64,000 bases of DNA from an uncultured bacterium (lineage in GTDB: Bacteria > Bacillota > Clostridia > Oscillospirales > Oscillospiraceae). The notes under the pieces were generated by a model. The model was given only the letters and a program-made list of their open reading frames with translations, searched no databases and was not told where the DNA came from. Below, piece by piece: positions 53,686-62,201 of this stretch; position 1 is the first letter of the stretch, and each line of letters opens with the position of its first letter. Location: assembly GCA_945873205.1 (NCBI GenBank), contig CAMCCC010000009.1, forward strand, positions 1 to 64,000. Reading direction: 5' to 3'. Made by a program: the position numbers and the translations under genes.

Positions 53686-55043
53686 TTCTTGGCCTCCTTT
53701 GCTGCCGCTTCTGCCTCAGCCTTGGCCTTCTCCTTGGCCATCTTGACCTGGAACATGATCTTGGCGGTCTTGAAGGCGTGGGTCAGAGGCATTCTGGCGG
53801 GGCAGTTGAACGAGCAGCTGCCGCACTCGAAGCAGTCCATAACGTGATATTTCTCCATATTCTCATAGTCGCCCTTGCTGTAGTACATGTACATAAACAC
53901 GGGCTCCAGATTCATGGGGCAGACGGTGATGCACTTGCCGCAGCGGATGCAGGTGGGATTCTCCACATGGCGGTCTTCTTCCTCGGTGAAGAACAGGACG
54001 CCGGCGGTGCCCTTGACGGTGGGCGCGTCAAAGCTGGTGGCGCAGATGCCCATCATGGGGCCGCCCAGAACGATCTTCCGGGGGGTCTTTACAAAGCCGC
54101 CGCACTGCTCGGCAATGTGCTTGAAGGGAGTGCCCACGCGGGTCAGGCCGTTGACGGGGCCCTTCAGGGCGCTGCCGCCGTAGGTGACGATACGCTCAAT
54201 GACGCTCTTGCCTTCGTAGCAGGCCTGGTAGATGGCGTAGCAGGTACGGGTGCTGACCACGTTGCAGCCCACGCCGGAGGGCAGCCCGCCGGGCTTCACC
54301 TCACGGCCGGTGACGGCCTTGACCTGCATCTTCTCGCCGCCCTGGGGGTACTTAACCTCTTCGGGGACGATCTCAATGCCGTACTGGGCGGGATTGAGGG
54401 AGTTGAGCAGATTGATGGCGTCCTGCTTGTTGACCTCGATGCCGTAGTAGGCCTTCTCCACGCAGTTGGCGATGCGCACCAGCTCAATGCCCTTGAGCAG
54501 CTGGGTGGGGAAGTTCAGCATGGTCAGGTGGTCGCCGTTCAGGTAAGGCTCACACTCGGCGCCGTTGATAATCAGCTTATCCACCTTGCCGATACCGCCG
54601 CGGATCTTCACAGCGGTGGGGAACATTGCGCCGCCCATGCCAACCACGCCGGCCTCACGGATACGCTCCAGAATGGCCTCAGGGTCTTTCAGCTGCTCCT
54701 CGGTGAGGGGGGGCATCAGCTCCGGGGTATCCTGGAAGTCGTTCTCTATGACCACAGACATGATCATATCCCCCAGGGGGTGGGGTCTGGGCTCCACAGC
54801 GATCACCTTGCCGGAGACGGAGGAATGGACGGGGGCAGAGACAGGGACCGGGTTTTCACCGATCTTCTGATACATCTTTACATAGTCGCCTACCTTAACC
54901 AGAGGCTGGCAGGGCGCGCCTATGTGCTGTATCATAGGTATCACTACCTGGGACGGCGGTGCGATTACGGTCACGGGAACTTCCGGGGCCTTCATGTAAT
55001 TGGGGTGCACGCCGCCTTTGAACGTATGGGACATAAGCTTCAC
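53682..55043 (-). CDS. rnfC: Rnf complex subunit C
   Basis: 453 residues: flavin/NADH-binding domain of the NuoF type with a Gly-rich segment GVVGMGGAMFPTAVKI, an SLBB-like part, and two 4Fe-4S motifs (CIRCGKCITVCP and CFECGSCSFNCP). It passes electrons to NAD+. First gene of the operon, with its own promoter about 35 nt upstream. The Ala/Lys-rich tail (KEKAKAEAEAAAKEAKK) is unlike proteobacterial RnfC extensions in length. Confidence 0.97.
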   Translation of the reverse strand: MKLMSHTFKGGVHPNYMKAPEVPVTVIAPPSQVVIPMIQHIGAPCQPLVKVGDYVKMYQKIGENPVPVSAPVHSSVSGKVIAVEPRPHPLGDMIMSVVIENDFQDTPELMPPLTEEQLKDPEAILERIREAGVVGMGGAMFPTAVKIRGGIGKVDKLIINGAECEPYLNGDHLTMLNFPTQLLKGIELVRIANCVEKAYYGIEVNKQDAINLLNSLNPAQYGIEIVPEEVKYPQGGEKMQVKAVTGREVKPGGLPSGVGCNVVSTRTCYAIYQACYEGKSVIERIVTYGGSALKGPVNGLTRVGTPFKHIAEQCGGFVKTPRKIVLGGPMMGICATSFDAPTVKGTAGVLFFTEEEDRHVENPTCIRCGKCITVCPMNLEPVFMYMYYSKGDYENMEKYHVMDCFECGSCSFNCPARMPLTHAFKTAKIMFQVKMAKEKAKAEAEAAAKEAKK

Positions 55044-55077
55044 CTCTTTAAAATTTGCCGTAGTCTTACATCAAAGA

Positions 55078-55107
55078 ATTGTATCACAACCAGTCATAAA
55101 TTGTCTA
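55078..55107 (-). promoter_or_regulatory. Promoter of the rnf operon
   Basis: On the - strand TAGACA (55107-55102), 18-bp spacer, TACAAT (55083-55078), followed by rnfC 35 nt later. Confidence 0.65.
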
Positions 55108-55297
55108 TAATTTTTGGTATAAAAAAAGTCTTTTTTACTGGACAAGTTTCTAACAATCCTGTCCGTTTATTGTCAATGACCATTTAAATTCCAACTATTT
55201 CCACATCTGTGCTATTCATTCACTTTTATGCCACATTTTCCTCGGCCTGGTTTTTTCTTCCGGCAAACTTCCTGTAAACTATATGTTGTGCGAAACA

Positions 55298-55329
55298 GGA
55301 AAACCCCCGGGCACGCTGGCCCGGGGGGT
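55298..55329 (-). terminator. Terminator of the FprA gene
   Basis: ACCCCCGGGC/GCCCGGGGGGT stem, followed on the - strand by TTTTCC. Confidence 0.8.
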
Positions 55330-55344
55330 CTGACAGGCAAATCT

Positions 55345-56550
55345 TTACGCGTTTATATCGGCGGCAATGGCATCGGCCAGGGCATCCAGCTGCGCCAGCT
55401 GGTCCTCCGCCAGGGAAGAACGCACCGTGACATTCTCGCCGATGAACTGGGTATTCTTCAAGCCGGAGAGCAGCTCCCGCATCAGCTTGCCGCTGGCGGG
55501 GGCCCAGCTGCCGTTTTCCATGATGGCCACCTTGCGGCCTTGCAGGTTGTGGTTGGCGATGTCGTGGAGCAGGTTCTCCATGGTGACAAAGACGCCGTTG
55601 TTGTAGGTGGTGGCGGCAAAGACCAGGTGGCTGCAGCGGAAGGCGTCAGACAGGATATAGCTGGCGGGGGTGACGGAGGTGTCATACATACGCACACGCA
55701 CGCCCCGCTCGCACAGCTTCACGGCCAGGATGTTGGCGGCGTTCTCGGTATGGCCGTACACTGAGGCGTAGGCCAGCATGACGCTCTTTTCCTCAGGGGT
55801 ATAGCTGCTCCAGAGCAGGTACTTCTCCAGGAAGCTGCCGAAGTCCTTCCGCCACACCGGGCCGTGGAGGGGGCAGACCAGGGCAATGTCCAGCCCGGCG
55901 GCCTTTTTCAGCACGCTCTGCACCTGCATGCCGTACTTGCCCACGATGTTGGTGTAATAGCGGCGGGCCTCATCCAGGTAATCTTCCATAAAGTCGCACT
56001 CGTCAGCGAAGAGCCGGCCGTTGAGGGCCCCGAAGGTGCCGAAGGCGTCAGCAGAGAAGAGGATCTTATCCGTCTTGTCATAGCTCATCATCACCTCGGG
56101 CCAATGGACCATGGGGGCCATGACGAAGGTGAACTCATGCCGGCCGGAGGAGAAAACGCTGCCTTCCTTCACCAGGTCAATCCGGTCGGTCAGGTCCACG
56201 CCCCGGAAGAACTGGCCCAGCATGGTTTTGATCTTGTCGTTGCAGAGGATGCGGGTCTCCGGATGGCGCAGCAGCAGGCCCTCTACCGTGGCGGCATGGT
56301 CCGGCTCCATGTGGGAGACGACCAGGTAATCCAGGGCCCGGCCGCCCAGGGCGTGCTCCAGATTCTCAAAGAAAGTCTCATACACCGCCTTATCCACGGT
56401 ATCGAACAGGACGGTTTTCTCATCCAGCAGCAGGTAGGAGTTATAGGAAACACCGTCGGGTACGCCGTAAACGCCCTCAAAGCAGGCCAGGCGGCGGTCA
56501 TCCGCGCCCACCCAAATCAGATCGTCAGTTACTTTTCTGGTGCAATACAT
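55345..56550 (-). CDS. A-type flavoprotein (FprA/FDP), O2 or NO reductase
   Basis: 401 residues: di-iron metallo-beta-lactamase domain (about 1-250) with the ligand motif SHMEPDHA and a flavodoxin domain (about 252-400) with YASVYGHTENAA for FMN. It reduces O2 to water and/or NO to N2O, using rubredoxin as donor. RBS GGGAGG, 9 nt. Divergent from a Crp-type regulator that could control it. The rubredoxin fusion at 31244 is a possible electron donor. Confidence 0.95.
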   Translation of the reverse strand: MYCTRKVTDDLIWVGADDRRLACFEGVYGVPDGVSYNSYLLLDEKTVLFDTVDKAVYETFFENLEHALGGRALDYLVVSHMEPDHAATVEGLLLRHPETRILCNDKIKTMLGQFFRGVDLTDRIDLVKEGSVFSSGRHEFTFVMAPMVHWPEVMMSYDKTDKILFSADAFGTFGALNGRLFADECDFMEDYLDEARRYYTNIVGKYGMQVQSVLKKAAGLDIALVCPLHGPVWRKDFGSFLEKYLLWSSYTPEEKSVMLAYASVYGHTENAANILAVKLCERGVRVRMYDTSVTPASYILSDAFRCSHLVFAATTYNNGVFVTMENLLHDIANHNLQGRKVAIMENGSWAPASGKLMRELLSGLKNTQFIGENVTVRSSLAEDQLAQLDALADAIAADINA

Positions 56551-56685
56551 AACAGGAAGCCTCCCTATGATCGTTAGAATTCTATCACGATTATATTTTA
56601 TTTTATTTCAAATAGCCGTGGCGTACGCAACAGTTATATGTTATAATTATAGTATATTATTCTTTAAAGGAAATGGGGTCTAATC

Positions 56686-57321
56686 ATGGGGGATGTGCAG
56701 TTGTTTGACGGGATCAGCCCGGAGAGCATCGAGTCCATGATCAACTGCTTCAAGCCGGAAAAGCGCAGCTTCAAACGGGGGGAGACGATATTGGTCTACG
56801 CCTCCAGTCTGGAATACCTCTGCGTGCTCACCACTGGCCGGGCCCATCTGTACTGCATGGACAGCGAGGGGGAATATGCCCTGCTGGAGCAGTACGGCCC
56901 CAACGACATTTTTGGCGAGGTCTTTGCCATGCCCTACGGGGACCTGGGCTACGCGGTGGAGGCGGACAGCGACTGCCAGGTGCTGTTCATCCGCTTCAGC
57001 TGCATTTACGGCCGCTGCCCCAAGGCCTGCGCCCACCACAGCCAGCTGACGCGAAATCTCTTTGAGCTGTCGGCCAAAAAAGCCCAGAGTCTCTCCGTGC
57101 GCATCAACATGATCAGCAAGAAGTCCCTGCGCCGGAAGCTGCAGGCCTATTTTGATTATCTCAGCGACAAGACCGGCAGCCGCAGCTTTCAGCTGGACCA
57201 GTCCTTTTCCCAGTTGGCCAGCTATCTCTGTGCCGACCGCACCAGCATGATGCGGGAGCTGCGGAATATGTGCGACGAGGGACTGATCTCCCGGCAGGGG
57301 AAAAACATTAGCCTGTTATAA
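56686..57321 (+). CDS. Crp/Fnr family transcriptional regulator
   Basis: 211 residues: cupin-like sensor (about 10-115), dimer helix, and an HTH (about 150-205, FSQLASYLCADRTSMMRELRN). A cysteine-rich segment CIYGRCPKACAHH sits between sensor and helix and could bind a metal or Fe-S cluster. Two other Cys lie in the sensor. It is divergent from fprA, so a link to O2 or redox stress is plausible. The HTH is of the short, Clostridia type. -35 of its promoter is poor though a TATAAT occurs at 56642-56647, which fits activator dependence. Confidence 0.9.
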   Translation: MGDVQLFDGISPESIESMINCFKPEKRSFKRGETILVYASSLEYLCVLTTGRAHLYCMDSEGEYALLEQYGPNDIFGEVFAMPYGDLGYAVEADSDCQVLFIRFSCIYGRCPKACAHHSQLTRNLFELSAKKAQSLSVRINMISKKSLRRKLQAYFDYLSDKTGSRSFQLDQSFSQLASYLCADRTSMMRELRNMCDEGLISRQGKNISLL

Positions 57322-57362
57322 GTATTGATCATATAGCAGTAATACATAAAGGAGGTAATACC

Positions 57363-57731
57363 ATGGCAGAAAAGAAATTTGCAGGGATCAATGGCACAGT
57401 CGCAAGCCCGGAAGTCAACGCCGACTATGAGGCAGCGGCTGTATTTGACAAGGTAAAGGTAGGTAAGCTGGGCGTCTATTTCCGGGACGGGTTCAAGGTC
57501 CGCTTTATGGATTACACCCTGCTGGAGCGGGTGTTCATCCGCATTCAGGAGGTCAACGGCCGCATGTGCTGCGGCAACACGGTTTTTGCCTATTACCGGC
57601 TGGTGTTTGTTGTGAACGGTAAGGAGATCGCCGACACCATTTCCGAGGACGAGAAGGCCATGGACGATGCCCTGGCTCTGATCAAGGCCAACGCCCCCGC
57701 TTCCCTGGCCATCGGCGTGGCGGAAAAGTAA
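57363..57731 (+). CDS. Small conserved-type protein of unknown function
   Basis: 122 residues, no membrane segment or signal. Alternating hydrophobic stretches (KLGVYFRDGFKVRFMDYTLL, then NTVFAYYRLVFVV) suggest a beta-rich fold. Two adjacent Cys (RMCCGNTVF) stand in the middle. Excellent RBS (AAGGAGG, 7 nt) and a strong terminator indicate a real gene. It follows the Crp-type gene by 41 nt and may be its target or partner. No family recognised. Confidence 0.75.
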   Translation: MAEKKFAGINGTVASPEVNADYEAAAVFDKVKVGKLGVYFRDGFKVRFMDYTLLERVFIRIQEVNGRMCCGNTVFAYYRLVFVVNGKEIADTISEDEKAMDDALALIKANAPASLAIGVAEK

Positions 57732-57745
57732 AGCAAATACGATTT

Positions 57746-57784
57746 AAAAAACAGCAGAGACTTGATTTGTCTCTGCTGTTTTTT
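57746..57784. terminator. Bidirectional terminator
   Basis: AAAAAACAGCAGAGAC/GTCTCTGCTGTTTTTT with a 7-nt loop between convergent genes. Confidence 0.93.
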
Positions 57785-57802
57785 GCGTATACAGGAACTT
57801 TC

Positions 57803-58654
57803 TCAGCCCTTGACGCCGCCGGCGGTGAGACCGCTGGCCAGATTCTTCTCAATGGACATAAAGAGGATGACCACGGGGACAATGGCAAAGATGGAGGAGG
57901 CAAACAGATACTGCCACTCGATCATGTTGTAGCCGTTGAAGATGTTGATACCGACGGTCAGAGGCTTGATGGTCTCGGTGGAAATCAGGCACAGCGCCAC
58001 GGTGTACTCATTCCAGGCGTTGATAAAGATGAAGATCAGGGTGGTGACAATGCCGGGAGCGGCAACGGGCAGCAGCACCTTGAACATGGCCTGAACCCGG
58101 TTGCAGCCGTCAATGGTGGCAGCCTGCTCCATCTCGGCGGAGATTGACATGAAGGTGCCCCGCAGCAGCCAGATGGTAAAGGCCTGGTTAAAGGCGGCGT
58201 TGATGAAAATCAGGCCCAGCAGGGAGTTGGTCAGGCCCAGGATCTGCATGACCTTGTAAATACCGATCAGCAGAACCACCGGGGCGAACATCTGAGAGAC
58301 AATGATGAAGCCCAGAAAAGCGGTCTGGCCTTTGAACTTCATACGGGCCAGGGCATAGGCCGCAGGAATACCGCAGATCATGGCGATGGCGGTGGAGCCG
58401 GCAGCGATGATGATGGAGTTGCCCATGTACTTGGCCATGGGGGCTTTCTTCCAGATGTCAATGAAGTTGGACCACATCGTCACCTTGGGGAAAATGGTGC
58501 CGTCCATGGCGAAGATCTCGGCGCGGCTTTTCAGAGCGGTGCAGACCATGACGAAGTAGGGATACAGAATAAACAGGCAGATGAACACCACCGCAAAATA
58601 CAGCAGAATCCGGCTCAGAAGCTTGCCCCAGTTCACACGAACGTTGGCGGCCAT
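57803..58654 (-). CDS. Carbohydrate ABC transporter permease (MalG/UgpE type)
   Basis: 283 residues, six membrane helices. The EAA loop that docks the ATPase is EQAATIDGCNRVQAMFKVLL. Family CUT1, importing oligosaccharides or related solutes. It starts 2 nt after the first permease gene. No ATP-binding gene is in the operon, so a shared MsmX-like ATPase is expected. Confidence 0.94.
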   Translation of the reverse strand: MAANVRVNWGKLLSRILLYFAVVFICLFILYPYFVMVCTALKSRAEIFAMDGTIFPKVTMWSNFIDIWKKAPMAKYMGNSIIIAAGSTAIAMICGIPAAYALARMKFKGQTAFLGFIIVSQMFAPVVLLIGIYKVMQILGLTNSLLGLIFINAAFNQAFTIWLLRGTFMSISAEMEQAATIDGCNRVQAMFKVLLPVAAPGIVTTLIFIFINAWNEYTVALCLISTETIKPLTVGINIFNGYNMIEWQYLFASSIFAIVPVVILFMSIEKNLASGLTAGGVKG

Positions 58655-58656
58655 GA

Positions 58657-59550
58657 TTATTCATCTCCTTTCTTCAGGGTGGAAACCATATAGACGCTGG
58701 CGCAGACCAGCAGGATCAGGAAGCCAATGACGGAAACGGCGGCAGCTTCGCCCTGCTTGCCGTTATAGAAGGCCAGCTTGTAGAGGTAAGTAACCAGCGT
58801 GTCGGTGCGGCTTGCGGGGTCGCCTTTGGTAATGGTCCAGACGATGGGGAAAGAGTTGAACACATAGATGATGTTCAGCACGGTGGCCACGGTCAGGCTG
58901 GGTTTGACCAGAGGCAGGGTGATTTTGAAAAGCTTGTTCCAGTAGTTGGCACCGTCCACGGTGGCAGCCTCGTAGTAGCTTGCGTCAATGCTCTGCAGGC
59001 CAGAGAGGGCGGTAAAGCAGACAAAGGGAATAGTGACAAAAATACCACAGGCGATCTCCCAGGCGAAGAAGGCCTCGGGTGTAGGCGTCCAGTTCACGTT
59101 CTGCTGAATAATGCCCAGGGTTTTCAGCAGGGTGTTCAGGGCGCCGTAGTCTGTGTTGATGATGAACTTCCAGACGGAGGCCTGAATAACCAGGGTGGTA
59201 GCCCAGGGGAAAACCACGATGGCCCGGGCAATCTTGCGGCCTTTGAACTCATTGTTCAGAATCAGCGCCAGAATAAAGCCCAGAACCGTGGACAGGCCCA
59301 CCACCAGGATGGTCCAGACGATGGTGTTTTTCAGCACCATGCCGAACTTGGCGCCGCTGAGAACCTTTGCAAAGTTGTTAAACCCGCAGAAGCCCTTGAT
59401 CAGGCCGGCCTTGGTGACCTGGCTGAAGGCCATGCGGAAAACAAAGCCAATGGGAACGATAATGAAAATCGCCATCAAAATGATACTGGGCAGAATCCAG
59501 AGGTAGGGTTCCGTCTTATTCAGGTGTGTATAAGGCTTTTTTTGTTTCAC
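58657..59550 (-). CDS. Carbohydrate ABC transporter permease (MalF/UgpA type)
   Basis: 297 residues, six membrane helices and EAA loop YEAATVDGANYWNKLFKITL. GTG at 59550 has GGGAGG 8 nt upstream; an open frame 36 codons longer crosses an intergenic hairpin and has no RBS, so I exclude it. Pairs with the MalG-type permease. Expressed after the solute-binding protein, probably at lower level because of the hairpins in front. Confidence 0.93.
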   Translation of the reverse strand: MKQKKPYTHLNKTEPYLWILPSIILMAIFIIVPIGFVFRMAFSQVTKAGLIKGFCGFNNFAKVLSGAKFGMVLKNTIVWTILVVGLSTVLGFILALILNNEFKGRKIARAIVVFPWATTLVIQASVWKFIINTDYGALNTLLKTLGIIQQNVNWTPTPEAFFAWEIACGIFVTIPFVCFTALSGLQSIDASYYEAATVDGANYWNKLFKITLPLVKPSLTVATVLNIIYVFNSFPIVWTITKGDPASRTDTLVTYLYKLAFYNGKQGEAAAVSVIGFLILLVCASVYMVSTLKKGDE

Positions 59551-59604
59551 TTTTTGTACCTCCCTGTTTCTCGAGAATGGGCGCAGATAAACGAGCGTAA
59601 TCAT

Positions 59605-59656
59605 GCAGCCACTTTCAAAATGCTGCGCCATCTTGCAGCACTTTGAAAATGGCTGC
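59605..59656 (-). other. 22-bp stem-loop between solute-binding protein and permease genes
   Basis: Arms at 59605-59626 and 59635-59656, loop 8 nt. Read as RNA from the - strand it pairs over all 22 positions with two G-U pairs; on the + strand the same positions are A-C mismatches. This shows it is selected as RNA on the coding strand. It likely protects or ends the upstream message. Confidence 0.75.
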
Positions 59657-59662
59657 AATCAA

Positions 59663-59691
59663 GGCGGGCCGGGCCAAAAGCCCGGCCCGCC
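59663..59691 (-). terminator. GC-rich hairpin, leaky terminator after the solute-binding protein gene
   Basis: GGCGGGCCGGGC/GCCCGGCCCGCC with a 5-nt loop, followed on the - strand by only TTGATT. Partial termination would lower permease levels relative to the binding protein. Confidence 0.65.
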
Positions 59692-59732
59692 TTTTATGCT
59701 AAATCATGCCGTGGTTTACAGATATCCGGTGA

Positions 59733-61004
59733 TCAGCCGGCGATCTCAGCCTGCAGAGCATCCAGCAGCTCCTGAACGTCGCCGCCCAGCAGAGCCTGCT
59801 GCTCCACATCGATAACGCCCTGCTTCACGTCGGCCCACTCAGCCTTGGCGGTGGGGTAGAACTTGGCGGAGCCAACAATGTCAATCCAGGTGGCCATGGC
59901 GGGATCAGCAGCGGCACAAGCCTCGCCGCCGGCAGAGGTGGCGGGCAGGAAGCCTTCCATCAGAACCCACTCGGAGTAGGGCTCGTCATCATAGAAAGCG
60001 TCAACAACAGCGGTAATGGCAGCCATCTGCTCAGCGGACTGGCCGTTGTCGAAGCACATGATGCGGTCCATAACACCGGCAGAAACAGAGCCGCCTGCGA
60101 CGGTGGGGATGGGAGCGAAGCCGTAGTTGATGCCTGCATCACCAGCCTGCTGAGACAGAGCGTTGGGGGCAATCATCATGGCCAGCTTGCCGGCGCAGAA
60201 CAGATCCTGCAGGTCATAGCGGGTGTTGTTGGCGGGGTCGGAGTTGGTCAGCTTGTCATTTACCAGGCCGATGGCGAACTTGATGGCCTCAACGTTCTCA
60301 GCGGAGTTCAGTGCCCAGTTGTCGTCGGCGTCAACAAAGCCGCCGCCGTAGCTCCAGGTGTAGTAGGCGAAAGCAGCCTGGCCTTCGTCGGTGGTCATGT
60401 CAATGCCCCAGGGGTAGATATCAGGGCACTTCTCCTTGATGGCCTGGCAGACAGTGACGAGCTCATCCAGCGTGGTGGGAACAGACACGCCGGCCTGCTC
60501 CAGGATGTCCTTGTTGTAATAAATGGCACGGGCGGAGGCCAGGTCGGGAACGGCCCAGCAGACACCGTCAACGACGGACTGGTCCAGGAAAGCGGGGTAG
60601 AACTTGGCGTAGGTCTCGGGAGAGCACCAATCCTCAGCGGGCAGCAGCAGACCGTCAGCCTGGTAATCGGCGAAAACGTCGATATTCAGCAGGTCGGGAG
60701 CCTGACCGTTGGCGATACGGGTGTTGACGACGGTGTAAATGTCGTTCCAGGAGACGCAGTCGACAACCAGGTCGATGCCGTCGTTGGCGGCTTCGAACTT
60801 CTTCTCGAAGTCAACCCACCAGTCGCCGGTCTTGGGGCCGTACTGGGCAGCGATCATGGTAACGGTGACCTTTTCACCGGCAGGGGCCTCGGCTGCGGGA
60901 GCCTCAGCTGCAGGAGCCTCAGCCGCGGGGGCGGAGCTGCTGCCGCAGGCGCACAGAGCAAAGACCATGGTCAGTGCAAGAAGCAGGGCTAAAATCTTTT
61001 TCAT
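59733..61004 (-). CDS. Sugar ABC transporter substrate-binding lipoprotein
   Basis: 423 residues. Lipoprotein signal with lipobox LCAC, Cys20 modified, then a linker with three AEAPA repeats and a family-1 binding fold (about 55-423). It captures a sugar outside the cell. ATG at 61004 has AAGGAG 7 nt upstream; the longer frame has no RBS. First gene of the transport operon, downstream of an AraC/PocR regulator and an amino-sugar kinase, which suggests an N-acetylhexosamine-containing substrate. Confidence 0.94.
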   Translation of the reverse strand: MKKILALLLALTMVFALCACGSSSAPAAEAPAAEAPAAEAPAGEKVTVTMIAAQYGPKTGDWWVDFEKKFEAANDGIDLVVDCVSWNDIYTVVNTRIANGQAPDLLNIDVFADYQADGLLLPAEDWCSPETYAKFYPAFLDQSVVDGVCWAVPDLASARAIYYNKDILEQAGVSVPTTLDELVTVCQAIKEKCPDIYPWGIDMTTDEGQAAFAYYTWSYGGGFVDADDNWALNSAENVEAIKFAIGLVNDKLTNSDPANNTRYDLQDLFCAGKLAMMIAPNALSQQAGDAGINYGFAPIPTVAGGSVSAGVMDRIMCFDNGQSAEQMAAITAVVDAFYDDEPYSEWVLMEGFLPATSAGGEACAAADPAMATWIDIVGSAKFYPTAKAEWADVKQGVIDVEQQALLGGDVQELLDALQAEIAG

Positions 61005-61142
61005 CGTTTTTCTCCTTACAAAAAATTTATTCCGAAAAGCGTTGCCGCCTTTCTTACGGATGGATGGGATGTGAAGGCTGCCCACCGCTAAGATTCTGTT
61101 AAGCATCTGTCAACCTTCACAAGCATTATTTGCCATGTATTT

Positions 61143-61148
61143 ATTATA
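61143..61148 (-). promoter_or_regulatory. Probable -10 box of the ABC transporter operon
   Basis: TATAAT on the - strand, 139 bp before the solute-binding gene, with no fitting -35 box. Such a layout is common where an activator such as AraC is needed. Confidence 0.45.
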
Positions 61149-61215
61149 CTTGTTAAAATTTACATTTTATATAAAAAATCATTCGCCTTTGCGCAATTTT
61201 ATCCTGAATTCATTC

Positions 61216-61245
61216 TTTTGTAAATTTTCATGCATATTTACAAAA
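61216..61245. promoter_or_regulatory. Inverted repeat, candidate AraC/PocR operator
   Basis: TTTTGTAAAT-N10-ATTTACAAAA, a perfect 10-bp dyad, about 70-100 bp upstream of the -10 box of the transporter operon. The half-site TTTACA recurs at 61159-61164 and at 63313-63318 in front of the kinase gene. The AT-rich stretch 61005-61274 holds no gene. Confidence 0.6.
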
Positions 61246-61274
61246 TATTTTTGTGACATTTGCGCGGCAGGCGG

Positions 61275-62117
61275 TCAATGCTGGCCGTTGTGCTTGCGGT
61301 AGGCGGAGGGGGTCACGCCCTCGATGGCCTTGAATATCTTTGTGAAGTAGTTATAATCGCTGAAGCCCACCCGTTCCGCCACGGAGGAGATGGGGATATC
61401 CTCCCGCAGCAGCAGGCGCTTTGCCGCCTGAACCCGGCGCTGGGAGATCAGGCGGGTGACGCTGCCGTCCCCGGAGAGCTTTTTCGCCACGGCGCAGAGC
61501 TTGGTGGTGCCCATGTTCAGATCCCGGGAAATCTGCTTCAGGCTCAGCTTCTCCATATAGTGCTGGTCTATGTACATCTCCAGCTTCTGCTGGTCGGTAT
61601 ACTGGGCGGAATGGATCATGCCCTCCAGCAGCACATAGTGGGTCAGGGCCTCCAGGATCTCGGTAAAGGCCTTGATCTCCCGCTCGGAATACTGGCGGAT
61701 CTGGCTGAAAGCGTCCTTCAGTTCCAGCATGTCCCCGCCGTACCAGCCCAGGGTCTTTACCGTGGCCTCCCACTGCTGCTTCTGGGGGGTATCGTCCAGC
61801 AGCTGCCCAAAGACCATGTAGGCAATGGGCACGCCCTGGTCATAGATGGGCACCACGATCTCCTTCAGCCCTGCGTGGCAGCGGTACTGATAGGCCCGGC
61901 CCAGGGCGGCGCACTTCTCCACCGCCCGGGCGTCACAGTCCTCACAGCGGCGGCGCCCCTCCGGGTCGGCCTGGATATGCTGGCAAAAGGCCGCCGCGTT
62001 GCCGAAAAGCCGGATGTCCTTGCCGTCGGCATCAAAAATATTCACCCATATGCCTGTCAGTAATTGCAGATTGTTCAGCAGCTCGCTGAGCCGGTTGCTG
62101 TTAAAGAGAACGTTCAT
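61275..62117 (-). CDS. AraC family regulator with PocR sensor domain
   Basis: 280 residues. PocR domain (about 5-165) with its Cys-rich signature (CEDCDARAVEKC and YRCHAGL), then an AraC HTH pair (about 180-277, ending VGFSDYNYFTKIFKAIEG). PocR domains bind small hydroxylated compounds or sugars' breakdown products. It lies between kinase and transporter genes on the same strand and presumably activates them. No signal or membrane part. Confidence 0.92.
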   Translation of the reverse strand: MNVLFNSNRLSELLNNLQLLTGIWVNIFDADGKDIRLFGNAAAFCQHIQADPEGRRRCEDCDARAVEKCAALGRAYQYRCHAGLKEIVVPIYDQGVPIAYMVFGQLLDDTPQKQQWEATVKTLGWYGGDMLELKDAFSQIRQYSEREIKAFTEILEALTHYVLLEGMIHSAQYTDQQKLEMYIDQHYMEKLSLKQISRDLNMGTTKLCAVAKKLSGDGSVTRLISQRRVQAAKRLLLREDIPISSVAERVGFSDYNYFTKIFKAIEGVTPSAYRKHNGQH

Positions 62118-62201
62118 ACCATCTCTCCATCCCTGACTTTATTGTCTTTATGTTAATTGTAGCATATCCGGCGGGAAAGTTCACCCATAAATTTTTCCAA
62201 T

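Larger units (their letters stand above)
55044..55344. other. AT-rich intergenic stretch between rnfC and fprA
   Basis: 300 bases without a gene. It holds the rnf promoter, a run of low-complexity A/T (about 55100-55140) and, at the left of fprA's end, a terminator. I see no riboswitch, tRNA or small ORF with an RBS. The AT-rich block may act as an UP element. Confidence 0.7.

Noticed and set aside
56566-56595. Fnr/Crp-type operator TCGTTAGAATTCTATCACGA between fprA and the Crp gene
   Set aside because: The dyad is off-centre by two bases and matches no known Fnr or Crp consensus, so I did not annotate it.
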